From the NCBI RefSeq assembly GCF_024679245.1, contig NC_090188.1:41260992-41324991 (forward strand): 64,000 nt of DNA, given 5' to 3'. The notes under the pieces were generated by a model. That model saw only the letters and a program-made list of their open reading frames with translations, was not told where the DNA came from and searched no databases. The DNA is from Pseudorasbora parva. Taxonomy: Eukaryota; Chordata; Actinopteri; Cypriniformes; Gobionidae. How positions within the stretch are numbered: position 1 is the first letter of the stretch; the number at the start of each line of letters is the position of its first letter. The translations under genes and the position numbers were made by a program. Below, piece by piece: positions 11,214 to 25,059 of the stretch.

Positions 11214-13917
11214 GTGTGAAGGTTTGCTTGCTTGTCACAGATGTGGTTTAGCTGGCGAGGAGGGCCTGGTGTGTGTACAGGTGTGTCTTCGCCCCCGGCA
11301 TTATGTAGAGGGCATAAAAGCCTTCGTCAGCGCGCAGAGGAAATGGCTTTGGACCTAAATGAGCTGTTTGGAAGTCAACGGATTCGACAGTCTCCCCAGA
11401 GTCTATTAGTGCCTCATACGCAATTCAAATGTCGCTGAAGCATTGCTGGGGTGTTTCTGCTTTGTTCCACATGAGGAGGCCAGACACGCAAAGGGAGTGC
11501 GACTGTAGAGGACAGTCTTAAAGAGACAGGACGCATTAGCATTAAGAAACACGTGGATGGAACTTAGCTACTTGGCTTTGTTCAGACAAGCAGCTAATCT
11601 TTTTTTCGGGGCATATCTGACTCAAATCCGTTTATTCAAATCTGTTGTTTGGAAAAATGCAGGAAATCCCAAAACTTCTGATCCGATTAAAATAATTCTT
11701 GATATTTGGAAATGCTTCAGTCTGAACTGTCACACTGGAATTCAAGCGCTTTTCATTTGGGACGCAGCACTTAGGCAAACTCATACACAACGTGTCGTAG
11801 TGTTTACAGAGCATCACAGCTGTGCTCAGGACTGTCCAAATTCACACTTTTCCTCACCCATAGCTATTTAGCAAACTGTCACATTCAGTAAATAGTAAAC
11901 AGTGAACTACTGAGAGATTTCAGACACAGCATATTACTGTGGCACTTGCACAAATGACTTTTTTCTTGAAATAAATTAATATGTTTATTCAGGAAGCATA
12001 CATTAAATTGATCAAAGGCGTCAGTAAAACATTAATCATGGCTCCAGACTAACATTTGACAGATGTTCTACAGATGCAGGGGCCAGCAACTGATCTGGAG
12101 GGACCGGGGTCAAATGTATCATAAATTGTAATAATAAAATGACTATTGTATTGTATTGCATTGTATACATGTTTTTTTATTGGAAATTTAACAGTGAAGC
12201 ACTGAGCTTGAATGGATAAAATTGATTTTTATTACCAACAGCAACGGGCAAAAACCTAATATTTATAGGGAAGATTTTTATATTCTGTTCTTATGAAATG
12301 GACCATTGTTCTTTTACATTATCACACTAAACTGACCGACAGCTTCAGTGATTATATAAGGAGCGCTCTTTACATGTCTTCTGTGTAATTAAGTCACAAT
12401 TTGAAGAATATCATGAGACTTTGTGACTTCCTACTTTTTCCATATATTAGGAAAGGGGAGTGGAGCTGGCTAATAAGTCAATACGTGCTCCTCTGCTGTC
12501 ATCTACTGGTTATAGTGGTCATTTTAATGTCTTTTTTAAAAATAAAAGTGCTTGTTTGCCACCGTGTTAGTTTTCTTACACCATTAAACATTTAGTTTTA
12601 CAAATTATCACATTAAAAATAAATAAAATATAAATTGGATAATATTTAGAGCTTTAAATTGCTGAATAATGTAATAAAAAATGTAATAAAAGATACAAAA
12701 GACCATATGTAGTGTTACTACAGTAAATCATGCTGGACTGAAACCCCTGACCTTCGCTCATGGCTCAGTGTTTCTCCTAGTCTCCACGTCAGCTCTGTTT
12801 GATCTGATAACTGTGGTTTTTTAACAGAGAATTCTGCACTGACCGCTTCCACTAGATCTCGCAGTAGTGATGTTATTAATTCTGTGGTGAATTTCTCACT
12901 GATACGGCACCCATTGGCATACATAGTAGGGAAAAAAATACTAAGGAAGTCAATGGGCTGTCGAATGTCTTGTTACCAACATTCAACAGAAAAAAAGAAA
13001 ATCATACACAATTTGGAACAACATGATAAACTATCCCTTTAAATACTACCAGAATTCATCACTTGCAAAATGACAGCCTAACATATTTGATAAATCGGAA
13101 TTGTGGAACTCCACATATTGTGTCCAAAACCTGCACACATTTTGTCAAAGGACTGACTGAAATTAATTAGAGCTGGCAGAAACACACACACACACTTTCA
13201 AAACCTCTAAGCTGTGTAAAATGTATAAAGGAATACATAAAATGTTTATAAATAGTAAGAAATGAAAAGAGAAAGCCAAGAAAAGCCATAAAGAGGCCGT
13301 AAAAACCATGAGAAAATCAACAGCAGGAACTCTTAATCCACTGAACATAAAGACACAACTTGTCTCATTCTCATTAAAAGGCTTTCATTGTTCTACACTG
13401 GAAATTCATTCAATATGACTGAATATGACTCTGAAACGCGAGCCTAATAAATATATTTAGCAGAAAACTACGGTAGGTATGAGTTATGGAAAAGGAGAGG
13501 CTGCCACGGACTGGAACTGGTAATGCTGAAAGTCCATTGAAACTAAAGTGGGGTTATGAATCGCTCTGCTGAACTGTGTACGGCCGTGTTGACACGCGGA
13601 CGAGTGCGCTGTGTTTCCTATTAAACATGACATGTTTAGTGAGAGGCTTCGCTTGTGTGTGGTGAGTGCGTTGGTCTGTGTTCGTGAATCAGTGTTTGTG
13701 TGTGTGTGTGTGTGTGTTTGCGTGTGTGTGTACTTGTTTATATTACATTGCCAAATGTCCCCACAATGTAATATAAACCTGTGATCAGCTACATTGGAGA
13801 CCATGAAGCCAGCAGTCCGCACAACGTAAATGGATTTATAAACATACTAAATTATGTTTTTTTGAAAATGAAAAAAATGCACCATGCTTCCTGTGATGGG
13901 TAAGTTTGGGGGCAGGG

Positions 13918-14045
<128 letters not shown>

Positions 14046-14328
14046 CCTGTTTATGTGGTTTATGAGGACACAAATTTGTATAACTACATGGGTATTACAC
14101 TGGTATTACACTATAAATGTGGTTTATGAGGACATATCAAATGTCCTCATAATTCAAATGGCCTTAAAAACATACTAAATGATGTTTTTTTGAGAAAGTA
14201 AAAATGCAGAATGTTTCCTGTGATGGGTAGGTTTAGGGACAGGGGCAGTGTAAGGGGATAGAAAATACGGTTTGTACAGTATAAAAACCATTACGCCTAT
14301 GGAGAGTCCCTGTAAACCACATAGACCA

Positions 14329-14330
<2 letters not shown>

Positions 14331-14398
<68 letters not shown>

Positions 14399-14447
14399 GT
14401 GCGTGTGTGCATGTGTGCATGCGTGCATGCGTGCGTGTGTGTGTGTT
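14331..14447. repeat. (GT)n microsatellite with GTGC interruptions
   Basis: Long GT run turning into GTGCGTGTGTGCATGTGTGC variants at its right end. Confidence 0.96.
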
Positions 14448-14452
14448 GGCTG

Positions 14453-14758
14453 CAGTGCTGGGTAGATTACTTTCAAGTTACTGATTACAAAACATGACAA
14501 AGTTGTAGATGGTAACAATATATTGAGGTAATGTATTCAGGCAACTTTTGGATTACTTTTGACCTATCACAGCGATTTTAAAAGGATTATGTTGTACCAT
14601 ATGATTTATGTTGTACCAACACTGATTACAAGTATTTAAACATTTTGTATAATCTAATTAAAAATAGCTAATTTTTGGAATCTGATTACATAATCCAGAT
14701 TTTTTTATTAAACCTACTATTATTATGATTACATATAATCCATTTCTACCCAGCACTG
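14453..14758. mobile_element. hAT-type MITE with CAGTGCTGGGTA ends (306 bp)
   Basis: Terminal inverted repeats CAGTGCTGGGTAGATTAC and TTTCTACCCAGCACTG. Flanking octamers GTTGGCTG and TTTAGCTG match at 6 of 8 positions, consistent with a decayed hAT duplication. Noncoding. Confidence 0.7.
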
Positions 14759-15454
14759 TTTAGCTGAGACGTGAGTCTGCAATTATGTCATAACATGACA
14801 CATCTTGCATTTAAAGGCCGTGTTCACAGATTATCGCTTTTTTTTTTTTTTTTACACAAATCCATGTCAACAGCAGCCAGTTATCAGAGGAACAGCTCAT
14901 GCATTGGGATTTCATTCGGGTTCATCCTCTCTGAACAGGATATGCTTCAGCCACAGGAAGTCATAGCAAATCATTATGGGAGGTTGCCAAGGCGATAGCA
15001 ATCAGCTGGGTCTATCAGGCAAAAGCTGTGCTACCTAACAGGAAGTTCAGCGAGAGAAGAGCGCAGGACGTCCCACACAGGTTCAACTCTGTGTGTTCTG
15101 CTATGGTAAGGGAAGAGGGTGATCGGGGCGGAGAGAGGAGGCATTGGATTTGGTCATGTCGCAGGCAGGATTCAATCCTGTGTTACCCAATCGAGCACCT
15201 CAACTGGACATGAGGCAAATGCATGAACCACTGGCTTGTGATTTTGAAAAGATAACACAGTTAGAGGTTGGCCGACTGGGTCGAAGTCATTAACAATGTT
15301 TATAGTTCATTATGAAATGGCAGTCATTTTATGAAATGAACGTAATTTTGTCCCCATGTTTGTGTACTCTGGGTAATTGAGCTGTACCTTCGGGCCTCGT
15401 CCAATCTATTCATCTTTCTCAATATATATATATATATATATATAAATACACAGT

Positions 15455-15565
15455 GGTGTCCAAAAGTCTGAGCCCACTAATGACAGTGCTTTTTTTTTTG
15501 TAAAATAGTTTTTTCCCCTTACAAATTATATTATTCACATCACTTAAAAAAAGATAACATGAATA
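15455..15565. repeat. Tc1/mariner-type terminal fragment
   Basis: Begins CAGTGGTGTCCAAAAGTCTG, which resembles the terminal repeat of fish Tc1-type elements; only this end is visible. A (CTAA)n tract (15597-15620) separates it from the minisatellite. Confidence 0.35.
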
Positions 15566-15669
15566 TAGGACAATTCTAAAAAATTCTTTCAAGGATAAAC
15601 TAACTAACTAACTAACTAACCAGCTAGCTAAATATAATTATAAAATTATTATTCAAAAAAATATTCATT

Positions 15670-18600
15670 GTCCCTAACTCTACCCTTAAACTGACCCACA
15701 CCACCACACCTGTCCCTAACTTTAGCCTTAAACTGACCCACACCACCGCACCTGACCCTAACTCTACCCTTAAACTGACCCACACCACCACACCTGACCC
15801 TAACTCTACCCTTAAACTGACCCACACCACCACACCTGACCCTAACTCTACCCTTAAACTGACCCACACCACCACACCTGTCCCTAACTCTACCCTTAAA
15901 CTGACCCACACCACCACACCTGACCCTAACTTTACCCTTAAACTGACCCACACCACCACACCTGACCCTAACTCTACCCTTAAACTGACCCATACCATCA
16001 CACCTGACCCTAACTCTACCCTTAAACTGACCCACACCACCACACCTGCCCCTAACTCTACCCTTAAACTGACCCACACCACCACACCTGACCCTAACAC
16101 TACCCTTAAACTGACCCACACCACCACACCTGTCCCTAACTTTACCCTTAAACTGACCCACACCACCACACCTGACCCTAACTCTACCCTTAAACTGACC
16201 CACACCACCACACCTGTCCCTAACTCTACCCTTAAACTGACCCATACCATCACACCTGACCCTAACTCTACCCTTAAACTGACCCACACCACCACACCTG
16301 ACCCTAACTCTACCCTTAAACTGACCCACACCACCACACCTGACCCTAACTCTACCCTTAAACTGACCCACACCACCACACCTGTCCCTAACTTTACCCT
16401 TAAACTGACCCACACCACCACACCTGACCCTAACTCTACCCTTAAACTGACCCACACCACCACACCTGTCCCTAACTCTACCCTTAAACTGACCCACACC
16501 ACCACACCTGTCCCTAACTTTACCCTTAAACTGACCCACACCACCACACCTGACCCTAACTCTACCCTTAAACTGACCCACACCACCACACCTGACCCTA
16601 ACTCTACCCTTAAACTGACCCACACCACCACACCTGACCCTAACTCTACCCTTAAACTGACCCACACCACCACACCTGTCCCTAACTTTACCCTTAAACT
16701 GACCCACACCACCACACCTGTCCCTAACTTTACCCTTAAACTGACCCACACCACCACTCCTGTCCCTAACTTTACCCTTAAACTGACCCACACCACCACA
16801 CCTGTCCCTAACTTTACCCTTAAACTGACCCACACCACCACACCTGTCCCTAACTTTGGCCTTAAACTGACCCACACCACCGCACCTGACCCTAACTCTA
16901 CCCTTAAACTGACCCACACCACCACACCTGACCCTAACTCTACCCTTAAACTGACCCATACCATCACACCTGACCCTAACTCTACCCTTAAACTGACCCA
17001 CACCACCACACCTGACCCTAACTCTACCCTTAAACTGACCCACACCACCACACCTGACCCTAACTCTACCCTTAAACTGACCCACACCACCACACCTGTC
17101 CCTAACTTTACCCTTAAACTGACCCACACCACCACACCTGACCCTAACTCTACCCTTAAACTGACCCACACCACCACACCTGACCCTAACTCTACCCTTA
17201 AACTGACCCACACCACCATACCTGTCCCTAACTTTACCCTTAAACTGACCCACACCACCACACCTGACCCTAACTCTACCCTTAAACTGACCCACACCAC
17301 CACACCTGTCCCTAACTTTACCCTTAAACTGACCCACACCACCACACCTGACCCTAACTCTACCCTTAAACTGACCCACACCACCACACCTGACCCTAAC
17401 TCTACCCTTAAACTGACCCACACCACCACACCTGACCCTAACTCTACCCTTAAACTGACCCACACTACCACACCTGACCCTAACTCTACCCTTAAACTGA
17501 CCCACACCACCACACCTGTCCCTAACTCTACCCTTAAACTGACCCACACCACCACACCTGACCCTAACTCTACCCTTAAACTGACCCACACCACCACACC
17601 TGTCCCTAACTCTACCCTTAAACTGACCCACACCACCACACCTGACCCTAACTTTACCCTTAAACTGACCCACACCACCACACCTGACCCTAACTCTACC
17701 CTTAAACTGACCCACACCACCACACCTGACCCTAACTCTACCCTTAAACTGACCCACACCACCACACCTGACCCTAACTCTACCCTTAAACTGACCCACA
17801 CCACCACACCTGTCCCTAACTCTACCCTTAAACTGACCCACACCACCACACCTGACCCTAACTCTACCCTTAAACTGACCCACACCACCACACCTGTCCC
17901 TAACTCTACCCTTAAACTGACCCACACCACCACACATGACCCTAACTTTACCCTTAAACTGACCCACACCACCACACCTGACCCTAACTCTACCCTTAAA
18001 CTGACCCACACCACCACACCTGTCCCTAACTCTACCCTTAAACTGACCCACACCACCACACCTGACCCTAACTCTACCCTTAAACTGACCCACACCACCA
18101 CACCTGACCCTAACTTTACCCTTAAACTGACCCACACCACCACACCTGACCCTAACTTTACCCTTAAACTGACCCACACCACCACACCTGTCCCTAACTT
18201 TACCCTTAAACTGACCCACACCACCACACCTGACCCTAACTTTACCCTTAAACTGACCCACACCACCACACCTGACCCTAACTCTACCCTTAAACTGACC
18301 CACACCACCACACCTGACCCTAACTCTACCCTTAAACTGACCCACACCACCACACCTGCCCCTAAATCTACCCTTAAACTGACCCACACCACCACACCTG
18401 ACCCTAACTCTACCCTTAAACTGACCCACACCACCACACCTGTCCCTAACTTTACCCTTAAACTGACCCACACCACCACACCTGACCCTAACTCTACCCT
18501 TAAACTGACCCACACCACCACACCTGTCCCTAACTCTACCCTTAAACTGACCCATACCATCACACCTGACCCTAACTCTACCCTTAAACTGACCCACACC

Positions 18601-20682
18601 ACCACACCTGACCCTAACTCTACCCTTAAACTGACCCACACCACCACACCTGACCCTAACTCTACCCTTAAACTGACCCACACCACCACACCTGTCCCTA
18701 ACTTTACCCTTAAACTGACCCACACCACCACACCTGACCCTAACTCTACCCTTAAACTGACCCACACCACCACACCTGTCCCTAACTCTACCCTTAAACT
18801 GACCCACACCACCATACCTGTCCCTAACTTTACCCTTAAACTGACCCACACCACCACACCTGACCCTAACTCTACCCTTAAACTGACCCACACCACCACA
18901 CCTGTCCCTAACTTTACCCTTAAACTGACCCACACCACCACACCTGACCCTAACTCTACCCTTAAACTGACCCACACCACCACACCTGACCCTAACTCTA
19001 CCCTTAAACTGACCCACACCACCACACCTGACCCTAACTCTACCCTTAAACTGACCCACACCACCACACCTGTCCCTAACTTTACCCTTAAACTGACCCA
19101 CACCACCACACCTGTCCCTAACTTTACCCTTAAACTGACCCACACCACCACTCCTGTCCCTAACTTTACCCTTAAACTGACCCACACCACCACACCTGTC
19201 CCTAACTTTACCCTTAAACTGACCCACACCACCACACCTGTCCCTAACTTTGGCCTTAAACTGACCCACACCACCGCACCTGACCCTAACTCTACCCTTA
19301 AACTGACCCACACCACCACACCTGACCCTAACTCTACCCTTAAACTGACCCATACCATCACACCTGACCCTAACTCTACCCTTAAACTGACCCACACCAC
19401 CACACCTGACCCTAACTCTACCCTTAAACTGACCCACACCACCACACCTGACCCTAACTCTACCCTTAAACTGACCCACACCACCACACCTGTCCCTAAC
19501 TTTACCCTTAAACTGACCCACACCACCACACCTGACCCTAACTCTACCCTTAAACTGACCCACACCACCACACCTGACCCTAACTCTACCCTTAAACTGA
19601 CCCACACCACCATACCTGTCCCTAACTTTACCCTTAAACTGACCCACACCACCACACCTGACCCTAACTCTACCCTTAAACTGACCCACACCACCACACC
19701 TGTCCCTGACTTTACCCTTAAACTGACCCACACCACCACACCTGACCCTAACTCTACCCTTAAACTGACCCACACCACCACACCTGACCCTAACTCTACC
19801 CTTAAACTGACCCACACCACCACACCTGACCCTAACTCTACCCTTAAACTGACCCACACCACCACACCTGACCCTAACTCTACCCTTAAACTGACCCACA
19901 CCACCACACCTGTCCCTAACTCTACCCTTAAACTGACCCACACCACCACACCTGACCCTAACTCTACCCTTAAACTGACCCACACCACCACACCTGTCCC
20001 TAACTCTACCCTTAAACTGACCCACACCACCACACCTGACCCTAACTTTACCCTTAAACTGACCCACACCACCACACCTGACCCTAACTCTACCCTTAAA
20101 CTGACCCACACCACCACACCTGACCCTAACTCTACCCTTAAACTGACCCACACCACCACACCTGACCCTAACTCTACCCTTAAACTGACCCACACCACCA
20201 CACCTGTCCCTAACTCTACCCTTAAACTGACCCACACCACCACACCTGACCCTAACTTTACCCTTAAACTGACCCACACCACCACACCTGACCCTAACTC
20301 TACCCTTAAACTGACCCACACCACCACACCTGTCCCTAACTCTACCCTTAAACTGACCCACACCACCACACCTGACCCTAACTCTACCCTTAAACTGACC
20401 CACACCACCACACCTGACCCTAACTTTACCCTTAAACTGACCCACACCACCACACCTGACCCTAACTTTACCCTTAAACTGACCCACACCACCACACCTG
20501 TCCCTAACTTTACCCTTAAACTGACCCACACCACCACTCCTGTCCCTAACTCTACCCTTAAACTGACCCACACCACCACACCTGACCCTAACTCTACCCT
20601 TAAACTGACCCACACCACCACACCTGTCCCTAACTCTAACCTTAAACTGACCCACACCACCACACCTGTCCCTAACTCTACC
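15670..20682. repeat. 42-bp minisatellite array, about 119 units, in pkdcc intron 2
   Basis: The plus-strand unit reads CCTGACCCTAACTCTACCC, TTAAACTGACCCACACC, ACCACA. Two sites vary most between units, GACCC/GTCCC and TCTACC/TTTACC, giving four main unit types; rarer variants include CATACCATC, CACTCC, TTTGGCC and CCGCACC. Rare variants recur 2,394 bp apart (57 units): 16758/19152, 16858/19252, 16957/19351 and 17219/19613, showing a large internal duplication. Since 42 is a multiple of 3 and the unit lacks stops in two minus frames, it forms two overlapping frames of about 1,680 codons (14-residue repeat); I read these as accidental. The plus strand is almost G-free outside CTGAC/CTGTC, so the pkdcc transcript would be G-rich. 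Confidence 0.98.
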
Positions 20683-21009
20683 TGTATACCACCTCAATAT
20701 CAGCAAAGGCGCTTTTCAATACAATTTGAACACAATAAGTACATTGTACTTATTTTTTTATATAAGTACATGGTACTTAAGGCCACCTAATATAAAGTGG
20801 AAGTGTGTTCATTTACACGCATGTGCAGTCTAAAGCCGGTAGCAGTTTAAAATGTAATTTATTTCATTAAATCATTTGATAGTGGCATCATATCACTGTT
20901 ATAGAATCACAGACTCAATTTGTTGACAGTTGTAAGTGCAGGTAAGCTTGATTCAAGCCCTCCAGCTCCAGACAGACACTAGAGATGGAATGTGTGATAT
21001 GAGTCTCAC

Positions 21010-21132
21010 CCTGAATCTCTCCTCCCAGGGCGTCTGCAGCAGCTGGATCATCTCCAGAGGACGGCCCAGCTCCGTAATGGCCGTCACCGTGTCCCTTATA
21101 TCGTTGCTGTCCTGGTAGCAGTAGCCGTAGAG
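21010..21132 (-). CDS. pkdcc: pkdcc exon 2
   Basis: 123 bp, 41 codons (residues 243-283), flanked by CAG acceptor and AGG|GTGAGA donor, phase 0 on both sides. It begins [12 protein letters not shown], continuing the N-lobe beta-sheet after the exon 1 segment HPNILK, and covers the hinge region ([14 protein letters not shown]). It ends in WEERFR. The exon is 15,952 bp from exon 1 and 14,075 bp from exon 3. The 42-bp minisatellite array starts only about 330 bp past its donor site. Confidence 0.93.
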
Positions 21133-22241
21133 CTGCGAGAGAGAGCGAGAAACGAGAGCATCCGTCAGCACGCTGCGCTCGGCAGATAACAGCACCGTGT
21201 TGAATCTCACTCTTTTGACCCAGACCCCAAATTCAGCTCTCGCTGGAGGAGAAGCCATGCATTTGTGTGATAAAGGGAAATGATTCTGAGTGAACTGACA
21301 CTGTATCAGCCGTTATGGGAGCAGACAGTCAGACATACTGCAGCACGTAATCCGGAAACGCCGCACTGGCGTGTGTTTGTTAGTTTTGTGGGGGAGGTCT
21401 GAGCGTTAGAGCCGCTGCTATCAGGACGTTTCCCTCGGCCGGCCCGCTCTTAGCGCTGCAGAATTTGGCTCTTTGCTTACAGAAACATTTTCCCAAGCTA
21501 ATTCAAGCCAAAGAAGCTAGTTAAAATTAAACAGCATGAAATTTCATCTAAAAAGAAAACAACCTATGGCTGTGTGACTGGCTGTACGGCGAGAGACATC
21601 ACGGGCATCAAAGAGAAGACGCCAGCCGGGAGAAAACGGCCCATTATATCCCAGCACAGCCCATGGCGTGTCCGTTGTGTATGTTAAGTTTCCACGTTCA
21701 TCCATGCTGAAATTATAACCTTCTGAGTGTGTGTCAGTACATGCAGACTTCTATTCCAGTATTACTCCATGTAGTCACATCATTCACACTTGCTAATAAT
21801 GCATTACACCTCAGACTGATACACTGGCAATGCTAAATTTGTCCGGTGACGACACACTGGACGTTATGTTGCCTGGCAAGCACGCTGGGCCTTATTCCTA
21901 AAAACACACACAAGCATTTCTGCATAAACACATTCATATCTGTGAAGTGCTGCACACAGTTCAATATGACAATTTATGTAGAAATACATTTATCACACTG
22001 CAAAAAAAAAATTGTGTAAAATAATATTTATTATTATTATTAATAATAAAAAGATTGTAATTAAGACAATTGTTGTTCCCCATTTGTTTTTGTTTTTTTA
22101 ATCATAAAGTTATTTGGACATTAATGCTTAAAACAAGAAAACAAAATGGCAATAGGCCATTGGAGTTATTCTATGAATCTTAAAACACTTAATATCAGAC
22201 GCTTTTATTTGGGGAAAAAAAGTCTTGACAAAAAATCTAGG
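21133..22241. other. Start of intron 1 next to exon 2, no gene seen
   Basis: Largely non-repetitive with moderate G+C up to about 21700, then AT-rich. No open frame with recognisable product. Confidence 0.6.
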
Positions 22242-22243
22242 TA

Positions 22244-22467
22244 CACTGTAAAAAGTTCAGGTCTCCAATTGAATGCCCACATTAATAAAACACAAGCAGA
22301 AATCTACATTTTTCAGTTGGCCGAATTGAATTTCTGTGAATTAAATTGCATCAATTCACAGAATTTCAATCTGGCCAACGGAAAAATTTAGATGTGATCA
22401 GTCACTAGAACATTTTCATTTGGAGACATTTTTATTTGATTTGATTTGATTTGATTTTTTTACAGTG
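22244..22467. mobile_element. TA-flanked MITE with CACTGTAAAAA ends (224 bp) and strong hairpin
   Basis: Ends CACTGTAAAAA and TTTTTTACAGTG are inverted repeats, flanked by TA on both sides (22242-22243 and 22468-22469). The core 22316-22379 folds into a 27-bp stem with 3 mismatches (GTTGGCC...GGCCAAC). Contains a (TTGAT)n run near the right end. Noncoding. Confidence 0.7.
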
Positions 22468-22570
22468 TAACACTTGATTTTACAGTGTCCTTGTTACATG
22501 TACTTACCAAAGTAATAACCCCAAATCTAACCCTATAGTAAGTACATGTTGTTAAATAATATTTCTCAGT
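22466..22570. mobile_element. TACATGTACTTAC family MITE, partial copy
   Basis: Shares TTACAGTGTCCTTGTTACATG, TACTTACC and CCCTATAGTAAGTACATG with the copies at 4319, 34966, 35164 and 35967. Abuts the preceding MITE. Confidence 0.6.
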
Positions 22571-23834
22571 GAATATATAATTACAATATTACATAAAAAT
22601 GTAACTAAAGTTAAAATGCATTATAATATTTGCAGTTTCTGTGTCGTGAGTTTTAACGCATTATACTTTCTAAAGGGCTAACAGTATTTTATTATAGTAT
22701 TAACGGTATTAAGTATTATAGTGTGTTACAATGGGGATTATTAAGGTGCATTACAAGGCATAATTAATGCACTAAAAATACTTTAATAATGCATTACATA
22801 AAGTGTTACCAACTGTTTATTTTCTGCTTGTGTTTTATTAATGCGGGCATTAATCTCAGTCCGACCGTGAATACAAATGGGACATTTTTGGAATGAGAAA
22901 AAATTGGACACTTCACTACTGGAAGCTGAGTGCTGAATGCTTGAATTCTCATTCAGTTTTAGCCCGTGGTGTAAAACGTATAAATCAGCCATGTGCAGTC
23001 TGACAGGTCCCCAGATACCTGGCTCTCTCAAATGTCAAATTTAGGACAACAGCTCTGGATCTTTATAACTCTCCCCGTGGGAGGATCTTGAACAAGTTTA
23101 GCCTGTGATATGAAGCAGAAACAGGACCGATCTGATCTAAGATCTGTGTGCAGACAAGCCTTTCCAAGAAAGCAAAGGCCCTATCTGAGATTAAACACAC
23201 CATAATGAGTATTATCAGCACGATTCATCTCAAACCAGAGCGTTTGAGTGTTTGCCTGGGCTCAGACTCTCGGCTGCTTGCTGGTAATGAAACAGACCTG
23301 CAGATGGAGGAGCGCTGTTGTCCGTCTAGCCACACGGAGCCGTTTTGACTGACACCAGCTCAAAGGTCAACTTGCCTGTCCGCTTCATTTACTGCGAAGG
23401 CTTTGTATCTGTCCAGAGCTGCTATGCACCAGATGCTAATGTCACCAAGGGCAATATTTTCCTCATTTCAACTAGTTTATGGCCTGAAAGCTTACATCCA
23501 GTTGTACATACTAATCACAGAGTTTACTCTTGAGAAGGGACTGAATTCCTCAGCTATTTCATTCATGAAAGCAATATAAAAGAGCTGGGTGAAGGTGGTG
23601 TATATTGCCTGTTTGGACCATACGATAATATCCCCTGGAAAATGTTCTCAATTTTCAGGAAAGAGTGAGTAAGCAGGATCATTATAGGAGGGGTAAAGGG
23701 AAGTGGCCAACAGAAATTAGCTAGATGTTTCATGGTCTGGTTCTCCACTTTTATTCATGAACACGCGCCATGGTGTTCTCGTCAGTAATCATCGGTACCA
23801 TCTGACATTATGACTGTACCATGGTACCGCCCTC

Positions 23835-24332
23835 AACCACCATTTACTCACCCTCAAGCCATCAATGGTTTTCTGTATGAAAAATATCCATATTTAACAC
23901 TTTATAAAGTAAAATATCTAGCTTCCGGCGGACCGCCTTCCATATTCAACTTACACACAAAGTGCAACGCAGTTCAAAATGCTGTTAAATCCAACCTCAT
24001 TGGCGCACCATTTACACTTTACACTGCGCAACTTGAATAGGGAAGGTGGTCTGTTGGATGCAAGATATTTTACTTTATAACATGTTAAATATGGATATTT
24101 TCTAACAAAAGCCCCCATGGAGCCGTATGGATTACTTTTATAATGGATGGATGCACTTTTTCTGGCTTCAAATTCTGGTCTGCCATTCCTTGGCATTATA
24201 ATGCCTGGATTAGGACATTTTTTAACATAACTATGATTGTATTCGTCTGAAAGAAAATTCTCATATACACCTACGATGGCTTGAGGGTGAGTAAATTATG
24301 GGGTCGTTTTTATTTTTTAGTGAACTATCCCT
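23835..24332. mobile_element. MITE of the AGTTCACC/TTAA type with inverted interior
   Basis: TTTACTCACCCTCAAGCCATC at 23842 is inverted as GATGGCTTGAGGGTGAGTAAA at 24278. The interior is also palindromic (CCATATTTAAC... against ...GTTAAATATGG). Right end GTGAACTATCCC is followed by TTTAA. I recognise the type as a common cyprinid DNA repeat. Left boundary approximate. Confidence 0.55.
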
Positions 24333-24439
24333 TTAATAGACTTTTCACTCATTTCCTCCACTTCTGTATTATCTTTCTCTAGTTGCATTCACTCATTTCC
24401 CATCCTGGATGCTGAACTGTCAATACAACTGAAATATTT

Positions 24440-24530
24440 CAATCAATCAATCAACTTTATTTATTTAGTGCTTTTACAATCACGATTGTGTCAAAGCAGC
24501 TTCACAGTGTCAAACAGGATAATATTGCAA
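24440..24530 (-). mobile_element. Non-LTR retrotransposon 3' tail fragment
   Basis: Reads (TCAA)n then CTTTATTTATTTAGTGCTTTT, the inverse of the AAAGCGCTATATAAATAAAG(TTGA)n tail typical of fish LINE/SINE 3' ends. No coding part. Confidence 0.5.
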
Positions 24531-25059
24531 AAAAAATTAGATTTGGCTGTACAGTATTTGAGAGTAAATATTTGAGAGTACTTTATAAATGGTTTAACGG
24601 TTTGAACTCACCATTATATTAGCACTTTAAGATTTTCTTTAAAATGTAAAGTGCTTTATAAATAAAATGTATTATTATTATTTTTATTATTATGGTGATC
24701 TGTGTTCACTTTGGTTGGGCACTTAATTATAATAATTAACTTAATTTATATTACACAGTTAGTTGGTTTCAAAGTAAGGGAAGTATAACAATAATAATAA
24801 TCAGAATACATAATATTGTGGTAAGTTCAACTGTAGGCTGATTAAATGAAGACATTTATTTCATTTTTTAATGTTTTGTTCGCATCCCATCAGAATCTAT
24901 ATTATACATATTTTTCTATTCTAATATTCTAACTTTGTCTAAAATTTATATTTCCCTAAATTAAATGCACATAAAATGTAAAAACAAAAAACAAAACATG
25001 TTTTACCTTATGCTCAAAAGCATGAAAACAGGCACAGGAAAACACCTATAAAGTCACAA

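Noticed and set aside
15670..20682. CRISPR-like array
   Set aside because: Units are contiguous with no unique spacers, in a vertebrate intron.
15624..20706. Two giant overlapping minus-strand open frames (~1,680 codons each, 14-residue repeats)
   Set aside because: They are a by-product of a 42-bp tandem unit without stops in two frames, inside a pkdcc intron. Two unrelated frames open over the same stretch, and unit variants change residues freely.
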